In this document: one piece after another, positions 1-5,873 of the stretch
Layout of the letters: each line of letters starts with the position of its first letter
Numbering within the stretch: position 1 is the stretch's first letter
Origin: Candidatus Zixiibacteriota bacterium
GTDB lineage: Bacteria > Zixibacteria > MSB-5A5 > GN15 > FEB-12
Direction: 5' to 3'
Assembly: GCA_018816665.1 (NCBI GenBank)
Contig: JAHIVM010000117.1
Coordinates: forward strand, 1-9,344
Length of the DNA: 9,344 nt
Notes under the pieces: generated by a model
Database searches by the model: none
What the model was told of the DNA's origin: nothing
What the model saw: the letters and a program-made list of their open reading frames with translations, nothing else
Made by a program: the position numbers and the translations under genes

Positions 1-575
1 ACAACGAACTGCTGGAGATGTTTTCTCTTGAGGGCGACGGCTCCCTGGGGCGGCTGGCTTACGGGTCGGCGGCCTGCGAATTGCTGTATTTGCTGTTGCC
101 GGAAGAAGAAAACCAGGAAAGCCTGTATGTCTATTTCCTCACTTATCTCCGTAAACTGTCGACAGCCGACAAACGGACTCTCCCCTCGGTGTTTATCGCC
201 TTTTTCCTGCGGCTGATGTCCCAGCTGGGCTATCATCCGTCGCTGGCCTATTGCTGCGGCTGCAGTTCGGTGACCAATCATGTCGACGAGCAGGAAAGCC
301 GGGTTTTGTTTTCGCCGGAACGGGGTGGAGTGGTATGCTCGTCTTGCCAAAAGCCGGGAGAGTATTATATTAGCCTCTCCGGTCGGGGGCTGCAGGTACT
401 GCGGGTACTCCAGCGGGCCTCACTGGACGAAGCGGCGTCGCTCAGGCTGAGTTTCAGTGAAGCCTCGCTGCTGGTGGATACGCTGACGAAATTCCTGAGA
501 TTCCATTCCGGACTTATCTCCGACTTGCGATCGCTGGAGTTTCTGGAGAAACTGAGAAATACGGAACTGACCTGA
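1..575 (+). CDS. recO: DNA repair protein RecO, C-terminal part (5' end outside the window)
   Basis: The reading frame (codons beginning at nt 3) is open to the left edge, so the Met at nt 18 is internal and the N-terminal OB-fold lies outside the window. RecO works in the RecFOR pathway, loading RecA onto SSB-coated gapped DNA and annealing strands. About 190 residues are visible. They form the helical C-terminal region with the family's zinc-binding Cys cluster: YCCGC (Cys codons at 252, 255 and 261) and CSSC (336 and 345), i.e. two CxxC pairs about 24 residues apart. The stop TGA at 573-575 lies 14 nt before the glycyl-tRNA synthetase start, so the two genes are probably co-transcribed. 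recO next to glycyl-tRNA synthetase genes is known elsewhere (for example recO-glyQ-glyS in Firmicutes), which supports the call. Confidence 0.88.
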   Translation, partial: NELLEMFSLEGDGSLGRLAYGSAACELLYLLLPEEENQESLYVYFLTYLRKLSTADKRTLPSVFIAFFLRLMSQLGYHPSLAYCCGCSSVTNHVDEQESRVLFSPERGGVVCSSCQKPGEYYISLSGRGLQVLRVLQRASLDEAASLRLSFSEASLLVDTLTKFLRFHSGLISDLRSLEFLEKLRNTELT

Positions 576-589
576 CAGAAAGATACCGA

Positions 590-1927
590 ATGAGTGCCAA
601 ACAAGTTGAGACCCTGATGGATAGAATAGTGTCGTTGTGCAAGCGACGCGGCTATGTGTTCCCCTCGAGCGAAATCTACGGCGGCCTGTCCTCGTGCTGG
701 GACTACGGTCCCCTGGGCGCCGAGTTGAAGCGCAACCTGAAGACCTTCTGGTGGAATGCCATGACCAGTCGCCGCGACGATGTCGAGGGTGTTGATGCCG
801 CTATTCTCATGCATCCGCAGGTCTGGCACACCTCGGGACATGTCACCGAGTTCAACGATCCGATGGTTGACTGCAAAACCTGCAAGGGTAGGTTCCGGGC
901 CGACAAGCTGGAAGAATGCCGCTGTCTGAATAAACCGTCAAAAACGCCCCTCGAATGCGGCGGTGAGCTCACGGAGGTTCGTCAGTTCAATCTCATGTTC
1001 AAAACGCATATGGGACCGGTGGCCGATGATTCCAACGAGGTGTTCCTGCGGCCGGAAACCGCCCAGGGCATTTATGTCAATTTCCTGAACGTCAAAAACT
1101 CGTCGCGGCAGAAAATCCCGTTTGGTATCGCGCAGATCGGCAAGGCGTTCCGTAATGAAATCACTCCGAGCAATTTCATTTTCCGGACCCGCGAATTCGA
1201 ACAAATGGAAATGCAGTATTTTGTCTACCCCGATGAAGACGAGAAGTGGTTTGAGTACTGGCGGCAGGAACGCTGGGAGTGGTACAAGGCGCTTGGTATC
1301 AATATGGAAAAGCTGCGCTGGCATGAGCACGGCAAAGACGAACTGGCGCACTATGCCAAAGCGGCCTACGATATTGAATACGAATATCCCTTCGGCTGGC
1401 AGGAACTCGAAGGCGTACATAACCGCACCGACTTTGACCTGACTCGCCACATGGATGCGGTTAAGAAGGATTTGCGGTACTTCGATGAAGCTCGCAAGGA
1501 AAAGTTCCTCCCGTATATCATTGAAACATCGGCCGGTTGCGACCGGACCTTGTTGACCCTGCTGGTCGATGCTTACGATGAAATGGAGATCAAGGGCGAG
1601 AAACGGGTGTTCCTGCGCCTGTCACCAAAAGTCGCACCGATCAAGGCCGCCGTGCTGCCCCTGGTCAAAAAAGACGGTATGCCGGAATTCGCCGAAAAAG
1701 TCTTCGCCGATCTCAAAAAGCGCTTCAAGGTGTTTTATGATGTCGCCGGAGCGGTGGGCCGCAGGTACGCCCGGATGGACGAGGCCGGCTGCCCGTACTG
1801 CGTGACGGTCGACGGTCAGACGCTGGAAGACAATACCATGACGGTTCGCGATCGCGACACGATGGAACAGACGCGCATGACGACTGCGGAGTTGATGGCG
1901 TTTCTGGATGAAAAGGTCAACGGGTAA
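590..1927 (+). CDS. glyQS: Glycine--tRNA ligase, single-chain class II (alpha2) type
   Basis: Cytoplasmic enzyme that activates glycine with ATP and charges tRNA-Gly. The 445 residues fit the eukaryote/archaeal-like alpha2 bacterial GlyRS, not the split alpha/beta form. Visible signatures are the N-terminal GYVFPSSEIYGG (21-32) and WDYGPLG (37-43), RPETAQG (154-160), class II motif 2 beginning FRNE (187-190), ETSAGCDRTLL with motif 3 (312-322), and a C-terminal anticodon-binding domain from about residue 345. The segment GRRYARMDEAGCPYC (390-404) is typical of that domain. A Cys-rich insertion (DCKTCKGRFRADKLEEC, 94-110, plus C112 and C123) resembles the metal-binding insert of this subfamily. 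Motif 3 has GCDR where GVDR is usual. The start ATG has only a weak purine stretch (agaaag) upstream, consistent with an internal operon gene after recO. An intrinsic terminator follows directly. Confidence 0.96.
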   Translation: MSAKQVETLMDRIVSLCKRRGYVFPSSEIYGGLSSCWDYGPLGAELKRNLKTFWWNAMTSRRDDVEGVDAAILMHPQVWHTSGHVTEFNDPMVDCKTCKGRFRADKLEECRCLNKPSKTPLECGGELTEVRQFNLMFKTHMGPVADDSNEVFLRPETAQGIYVNFLNVKNSSRQKIPFGIAQIGKAFRNEITPSNFIFRTREFEQMEMQYFVYPDEDEKWFEYWRQERWEWYKALGINMEKLRWHEHGKDELAHYAKAAYDIEYEYPFGWQELEGVHNRTDFDLTRHMDAVKKDLRYFDEARKEKFLPYIIETSAGCDRTLLTLLVDAYDEMEIKGEKRVFLRLSPKVAPIKAAVLPLVKKDGMPEFAEKVFADLKKRFKVFYDVAGAVGRRYARMDEAGCPYCVTVDGQTLEDNTMTVRDRDTMEQTRMTTAELMAFLDEKVNG

Positions 1928-1952
1928 AAGACGACAGACAGAGAACAAACAG

Positions 1953-1985
1953 GCCCGATCGGCGTATGCCGGCCGGGCTTTTTTT
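1953..1985 (+). terminator. Intrinsic terminator of the recO-glyQS operon
   Basis: The arms GCCCGATCGGC (1953-1963) and GCCGGCCGGGC (1968-1978) pair over 11 positions with one A-C mismatch and one G-U, closed by the loop GTAT. Seven T residues (1979-1985) follow. It begins 25 nt after the synthetase stop codon. The T-run overlaps the stop codon of the convergent gene (TAA on the minus strand, 1984-1986). There is no good T-run on the opposite strand, so it acts mainly on plus-strand transcripts. Confidence 0.88.
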
Positions 1986-2241
1986 ATAGCGACCAGAGTT
2001 CGTGCTCGAGCGCCTCGGCAATGTCCTTGATACTGGGATACATACTCTTGCGGGTGCTGCGCGGCTTGGTACGCTTGTCGGCCAGGGTGCGTCCGTTGAT
2101 GACGACTGTCGGCGACGACACTTCCTCGTCCGCTTCGACAATATTAGCCAGGATGCCGCGCTCGGCAACGTAACGCTGCAGAAAGTTGAGGGCCTCAGTC
2201 TGACGGGGGTCCTTCCCCGAATAAATGAAGTTAATATCCAT
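1984..2241 (-). CDS. Small thioredoxin-fold protein without active-site cysteines
   Basis: 85 residues, cytoplasmic, no signal peptide. The order is strand INFIYSG (3-9), helix of about 12-27, then SPTVVING (43-50) and a C-terminal helix of about 70-82. The SPTVVING segment matches the cis-proline loop and following strand of glutaredoxins and thioredoxins. The place where CxxC would sit reads YSGKDPRQ, and the whole protein has no cysteine, so it cannot be a classical dithiol oxidoreductase. It may be a scaffold or binding protein; the true function is unknown. The start ATG has a good ribosome binding site, AAGGAAG (minus strand, 2254-2248), 6 nt upstream. It lies about 136 nt downstream of the glycosyltransferase on the same strand. 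No clear terminator separates them, so read-through is possible, but a promoter candidate is also present. Confidence 0.72.
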   Translation of the reverse strand: MDINFIYSGKDPRQTEALNFLQRYVAERGILANIVEADEEVSSPTVVINGRTLADKRTKPRSTRKSMYPSIKDIAEALEHELWSL

Positions 2242-2273
2242 ATCGTTCTTCCTTAGCCTCTCTATCCCTTACA

Positions 2274-2302
2274 CACATAATCGTGCAAAGAGTTCTAGTC
2301 AA
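2274..2302 (-). promoter_or_regulatory. Candidate sigma70-like promoter for the thioredoxin-fold gene
   Basis: On the minus strand, TTGACT (2302-2297; 5 of 6 bases of the -35 consensus) is followed after exactly 17 nt by TATGTG (2279-2274), a poor -10 (3 of 6). This would give a leader of roughly 25-30 nt before the ATG at 2241. A better -10 hexamer, TATAGT (2307-2302), lies just upstream but lacks a convincing -35. The call rests only on hexamer matching; no promoter model was run. Confidence 0.28.
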
Positions 2303-2377
2303 CTATAACGTATGAGAACTAGTGAAAGTTTATCAGGGTGATGTTAGGATCTGGCAAAAACCGTGTGAAGAGGAAGT

Positions 2378-4525
2378 TTATTGCTCGAAGGCAATCGTAA
2401 ATTCGGGCGGGTCTTCATCGGGCAGACGCGGCGACAATTCCTGTGAATACTGGCGCATATTTTCCTCCCACAACCGGCGGGCATAACGGGCGCGAAAACG
2501 GTTTCGCTGCACCGCTTTGGCGAAATAAACCTCGGCCTCTCTGAGCAATTCCGGGTTCTGCCGGGTCAGGGCCAGCCGCTGCAGGAAGTGACCGCATGCC
2601 AGCTGGACACTGAAGTCGGTGGGAAACTGCCTTGCCAGGGAGGTCAGAACTCCGGATGTTTCGTTGAGGGCTCCGCCCCGGGCGAGAATCTCGGCGTACA
2701 ACAACCCCACCGCTTTTGATGTCCGTACTCGTGACACAACCGGCTGGATGGCGGCCAGGGCGCTGTCATATTGGCGTTTGAGGTTGTACTTGACGGCCAC
2801 TTCGTAGGGCGTGTAGTGGTATGATTGGGTCGCCTGATTGCCGAACGTATTGCGCACGTTATAGATATTGACCTTGTAATCCCGAATCCAGTAGGATGCT
2901 ATCGGCTGAAGTCCGGCAAGCCGGGGGAACAACTCAACCGCCTGATTCCAACCGTCCTGCTCCACGGCTATGTGCGTGATGGGATACGTCTGGAAGAAAT
3001 CGCTGTCCGCCGAGGCGGCTCCAAAAAAGTGAATGACTGATTTCAGGTCGTTTTCCACACAGAGGGCAGCGGCATAGGGGCCCGACAATACCGCATCCGG
3101 TCCCACCACATTGGCAATATCCCGGCTCGCCTCCAGCAGCGTGAAGCAGTGATCCAGGATATGAGTGCGACGAATCCTGAAGGTATTGGTCACGACTGAG
3201 GCGGTCGTCACGGCAATGAGGATGGTGACTACCAGCCGGCGATGAATCACAATTCGATGCTGGCGTAGGAAATACCAGGTCAGGGCAGCCACAGCCAACC
3301 CGCCCGGCAGGGTCATCCAGACGACAAGCTTGTAGGGGGATTCGGGAATCAGGAAATTCATTGCCCCGTGATAGGTCAGGAGCCAGCCGGAGAACGCAGC
3401 GACAATCAGAACCATGCGCGAGGGCCTGAACGGTGCCGGTTTGCCTACGCCCATAACCGTATCAATGGCCGTGAGTCCGAAAATCATCAGCAACGGAATA
3501 GCCGGAACAACATACCGGAGGGGGGAGTAATTCAACGGCACCACGCCGAGTATCAAACAGACGGCGCCAAAAAGCGAAAGCAGCATCGGCCTACTGAAGT
3601 CGCGGAGACTCCGTGTGCGCGTACTGATGAGATACGTTATCAGGGCCAGGCCGACAACCAGCAGGATCAGCAGATCCGGATTCAGGTAGTAGAGGTCGTT
3701 GCGCTGGCCGAAAGAAATGAGATGCTCCACGAATCCCATCGGCGAGGTGAGCCCTTCGGGGAAGCCGTGTACCCCCACCGACTGCTCGCCAAAAAAACTG
3801 AAGGCATCGGTCACTCTGGTGCCGTACAGCGTGAACACCAGGCCACTGAGCGTGCCAAGACACGCCGCGGTGGCGGCGGCAATGTGTTTGACCCGTTGTT
3901 TCCCGCCGGTTGCCCAAACTGACAGCACCACCGCCGGCAATAACAGGGTGCCAAACAGTTTGCCGCTCAGCGCGGCTACGGCGATAAGTCCGCCGCACAA
4001 CGCCAACCCCCAGGTTCGAGCACCCCACCAGGAATAGACCCAGAACAGGATACCGGTGACCAGGAGCAGTCCGTTTTCCAGGTAGCCGAGCCGCCCGTAC
4101 GTAAAAAGCGTAACATTGATGAGGTAGCAGAAGGCGACGGCAGTGAGGGTCCACGGCCGGTGATGCCGGAACAGACCGATCAGAAAAAACATCAGGCCGA
4201 GACATGTCAGCACCAGCCCGGCGACATTGGCCGTGGCCATCGATATGCCGGTGAGAGACATCCAGACAAACGACGACAATGACACCAGGGAGTGCTCAAA
4301 CACAATCCAGCGGGGATCATTGAGGGGGTCGGCCGAGCCAAAAAGGATGCGGTTGCGAGCATGGTAGCTGTACATGGCGGGATCGGTCGACAGCGATTGG
4401 CCGATTCCGGCGAAATGCATGGGGGCGTCGGAGGTCAGGTCGGCCTGCCATCCAACCAGGCCGACCACAATAACTATGGCAGTGGCAATATACCAGGCAC
4501 TATGTTTTCCCCTCAGTACCGACAC
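2378..4525 (-). CDS. GT-C (PMT/ArnT, GT39-like) integral membrane glycosyltransferase with helical C-terminal tail
   Basis: About 715 residues. One N-terminal transmembrane helix is followed by a long extracytoplasmic loop with an acidic TSDAPMHFAG segment, then roughly ten more hydrophobic helices to about residue 460. The segment GRLGYLENGLL (about 144-154) matches the Arg...Glu motif of PMT/GT39 enzymes, which use polyprenyl-phosphate sugars to glycosylate protein or lipid at the outer face of the membrane. After the last helix comes a soluble domain of about 100 residues, then a helical region (about 570-690) resembling TPR repeats, an unusual extension. I prefer GTG at 4525 over the longer TTG at 4543, because GAGGG (4538-4534) lies 8 nt before the GTG. 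The gene then overlaps the end of selD by 26 nt, which suggests translational coupling. Donor and acceptor are unknown. The overlap with selD looks like operon packing and does not show a shared function. Confidence 0.82.
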   Translation of the reverse strand: MSVLRGKHSAWYIATAIVIVVGLVGWQADLTSDAPMHFAGIGQSLSTDPAMYSYHARNRILFGSADPLNDPRWIVFEHSLVSLSSFVWMSLTGISMATANVAGLVLTCLGLMFFLIGLFRHHRPWTLTAVAFCYLINVTLFTYGRLGYLENGLLLVTGILFWVYSWWGARTWGLALCGGLIAVAALSGKLFGTLLLPAVVLSVWATGGKQRVKHIAAATAACLGTLSGLVFTLYGTRVTDAFSFFGEQSVGVHGFPEGLTSPMGFVEHLISFGQRNDLYYLNPDLLILLVVGLALITYLISTRTRSLRDFSRPMLLSLFGAVCLILGVVPLNYSPLRYVVPAIPLLMIFGLTAIDTVMGVGKPAPFRPSRMVLIVAAFSGWLLTYHGAMNFLIPESPYKLVVWMTLPGGLAVAALTWYFLRQHRIVIHRRLVVTILIAVTTASVVTNTFRIRRTHILDHCFTLLEASRDIANVVGPDAVLSGPYAAALCVENDLKSVIHFFGAASADSDFFQTYPITHIAVEQDGWNQAVELFPRLAGLQPIASYWIRDYKVNIYNVRNTFGNQATQSYHYTPYEVAVKYNLKRQYDSALAAIQPVVSRVRTSKAVGLLYAEILARGGALNETSGVLTSLARQFPTDFSVQLACGHFLQRLALTRQNPELLREAEVYFAKAVQRNRFRARYARRLWEENMRQYSQELSPRLPDEDPPEFTIAFEQ

Positions 4526-5603
4526 CTTGACCGCCCTCAACAATAAGCTCGTAGTGACTCCGCGGAATCACCTGGCCGATTACGGAACTCGGCAGATTGT
4601 GTTCGCGGAGAGCCGCCTGGAACTCATCCGCGCGGTCGGCCGGAACTGAAATCAACAGCCCGCCAGAGGTTTGCGGATCGTAAAGGACTTGCTCCAGGTT
4701 ACTATCAAGCGTATCGGCAAGGCTGACATGGCCCTTTAGATAAGCGCGGTTGTCGTTGGCACCGCCCGGGTTGACTCCCTTCCCGGCCAGACGGACCGCC
4801 TCCGGCAGTACGGGAATGGTGTCGGCAAAGAGTTTGAGGCTCACTTGCGAGGCATTGGCCAGTTCCAGGGCATGTCCCAGCAGGCCAAAGCCGGTGATAT
4901 CAGTCGCAGCATGCACCGAAAACTCGGACATCAGAACGCCGGCATCCCGGTTGAGCCGAGCCATCTGGGCAATAACCAGAGCCGCCAACTCCTCACCGAC
5001 AAGATTGCGCTTGATGCCGGTAGTGATAATCCCCGTCCCCAGCGGCTTGGTGAGAAACAGCCAATCACCGGCCCGGGCCCCGGCATTGGTGACGATTCTC
5101 TCTGGATCAACAACACCTGTTACCGCGATGCCGTATTTGAGTTCGCCGTCCTTGATGGAATGGCCGCCAACCACCACCGCACCGGCTTCTTCAACCTTCT
5201 CGCCGCCGCCGCGCAGGATATCCCTCAGGATCTCCGGAGGCATTTTGCCCAGGGGAAACCCCACGATGTTCAGGGCGGTCAGCGGTGTGCCTCCCATGGC
5301 GAACACATCGGAGAGTGCATTGGCCGCCGCAATTTGACCAAAGTGATATGGGTCGTCAACGATCGGCGGGAAAAAGTCGACCGTCTGAACCAGCGCCTGG
5401 TGCTCGTTGATACGAAACACCCCGGCGTCATCGGCCTGGTTAAAGCCTACCAGCAGATCGGGATGCGATGATTGCGGCAGGTCTTTCAATACATCGGCCA
5501 GGAACCCTGGCCCGAGTTTCGATGCTCACCCGGCGCAACTGACTTCGGCGGTCAGCTTGATTCTGGTTTGTTGTCGCTTATCAGTCATGGTACCAGAGTA
5601 CAT
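4500..5603 (-). CDS. selD: Selenide, water dikinase SelD, a selenoprotein (in-frame UGA = Sec)
   Basis: SelD makes selenophosphate from ATP and selenide, the selenium donor for Sec-tRNA (and selenouridine) synthesis. The uninterrupted frame starts only at a TTG (5489), which would lose the catalytic N-terminus. Upstream in the same frame lies RIKLTAEVSCAG, then TGA (5528-5526), then ASKLGPGFLADVL. Aligned with E. coli SelD (RLTQYSHGAGCGCKI), the TGA falls exactly on catalytic Cys17, and Lys20 is conserved as K29 here. Sec is residue 26 of 367. Other family motifs are TVDFFPPIVDDP (74-85), LSDVFAMGG (97-105), GGHSI (146-150), DITGFGLLGHALE (235-247) and DPQTSGG (309-315). A hairpin of bacterial SECIS type directly follows the TGA. 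I chose ATG 5603 because AGGTG lies 7 nt upstream; ATG 5588 (362 residues) is an alternative. The gene is divergent from the MshEN/PATAN regulator. Confidence 0.93.
4534..4538 (-). promoter_or_regulatory. Ribosome binding site that decides the glycosyltransferase start
   Basis: GAGGG on the minus strand lies 8 nt upstream of the GTG at 4525-4523 and inside the selD coding sequence. The alternative TTG start at 4543 has only GGAG at a long distance of about 14 nt, so the GTG is favoured. Confidence 0.5.
5491..5525 (-). promoter_or_regulatory. Bacterial SECIS element in selD
   Basis: Immediately 3' of the UGA, the mRNA can form an upper stem GGCCAGG / CCTGGCC (7 perfect pairs, genomic 5512-5496) closed by a GTT triloop. 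A lower stem CATC / GATG (5524-5521 with 5495-5492) is separated from it by an 8-nt one-sided bulge. The loop begins 21 nt after the UGA and its first base is G. This fits the general bacterial SECIS pattern (loop about 16-37 nt after UGA, G in the first two loop positions, stable short upper stem), which SelB recognises to recode UGA. Confidence 0.8.
5526..5528 (-). other. Selenocysteine codon (TGA read as Sec) of selD
   Basis: In-frame TGA between the SCAG and ASKL codons, at the position of the catalytic Cys of SelD. The coding frame is uninterrupted on both sides and conserved family sequence appears on both sides, so it is recoded and not a true stop. Confidence 0.88.
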
Positions 5604-5610
5604 AACAGCA

Positions 5611-5615
5611 CACCT
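5611..5615 (-). promoter_or_regulatory. Ribosome binding site candidate that decides the selD start
   Basis: AGGTG on the minus strand is 7 nt upstream of ATG 5603-5601. The next in-frame ATG (5588) has no Shine-Dalgarno-like sequence at a useful distance. The upstream start adds only five residues (MYSGT). Confidence 0.4.
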
Positions 5616-5676
5616 CGACGCAAGTGCCGGATAGCGAACGAATTCACGCAATCCCGGCCTCGGCCGCCCCGGTGCC

Positions 5677-5693
5677 TGTTCAAACAATGAACA
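5677..5693. promoter_or_regulatory. Perfect 17-bp hyphenated dyad, candidate operator
   Basis: TGTTCA-aacaa-TGAACA has 6-bp arms that are exact inverse repeats, with centres 11 bp apart, about one helical turn, as expected for a dimeric helix-turn-helix regulator. It lies between two divergent genes. The overlapping CACAAATTGTG (5692-5702) gives a second symmetric element next to it. No regulator is identified. Confidence 0.35.
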
Positions 5694-5753
5694 CAAATTG
5701 TGCCCCGAGAACACTGGATTGATTGCGAATCCGTCCGATTCTTAAGGGTAGGA

Positions 5754-5828
5754 GTGATAAACAGGCTATGGGAACGGGCCAGTCAACAGATTGACGCCGC
5801 CAATCGTAACCTGTTAGGGCATAAGTGA
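5754..5828 (+). CDS. Possible 24-residue leader ORF upstream of the regulator
   Basis: A GTG start preceded by AAGGG (5744-5748) at 5-nt spacing opens a frame beginning VINRLWERASQQ and ending at TGA 5826-5828. The peptide is charged and amphipathic. It ends 45 nt before the large regulator start. ORFs of this length arise easily by chance; the only support is the good ribosome binding site and the position. Not recognised. Confidence 0.15.
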   Translation: MINRLWERASQQIDAANRNLLGHK

Positions 5829-5873
5829 GTGTTACTAACTGCGGGAAATGATTAAAAGGGCGTCGGGACCAAC

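Larger units (their letters stand above)
5604..5873. other. Divergent intergenic region between selD and the MshEN/PATAN regulator
   Basis: This 270-nt stretch should hold the promoters of selD (leftward) and of the regulator gene (rightward). I see no convincing sigma70 pair. TTGACG at 5791-5796 is followed after 17 nt only by TTAGGG, a poor -10. It contains a perfect hyphenated dyad (5677-5693), the near-palindrome CACAAATTGTG (5692-5702), and possible small ORFs at 5754-5828 and 5848-5877. No tRNA or classical riboswitch fold was recognised by eye. Confidence 0.6.

Noticed and set aside
365..841. Minus-strand open frame across the recO-glyQS junction
   Set aside because: It overlaps two well-supported genes on the opposite strand and shows no family features.
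2291..2320. Inverted repeat AGTTCT...AGAACT upstream of the thioredoxin-fold gene
   Set aside because: The arms are only 6 bp with 18 nt between them in AT-rich DNA; likely chance.
2256..2377. Terminator for the selD-glycosyltransferase transcript
   Set aside because: Only a 4-bp hairpin (ATCA-ccc-TGAT) and a short T-run without a stem are present; no convincing terminator.
3368..3922. Long plus-strand open frame inside the glycosyltransferase gene
   Set aside because: It is antisense to a clearly membrane-spanning coding sequence, and its translation is low-complexity, rich in Arg, Gln and Glu, with no family motif.
4500..5489. SelD as a 329-residue protein starting at TTG 5489
   Set aside because: This would remove the catalytic Cys/Sec and Lys segment, which is present in frame upstream of a recodable TGA followed by a SECIS-type hairpin.
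5526..5714. Separate 62-residue minus-strand ORF ending in EVSCAG
   Set aside because: Its last part is the N-terminus of SelD up to the Sec codon; the part before the SelD start has no recognisable features.
5791..5819. TTGACG with a downstream hexamer as promoter of the regulator
   Set aside because: The -35 is acceptable, but the hexamer 17 nt later is TTAGGG, which does not resemble a -10.
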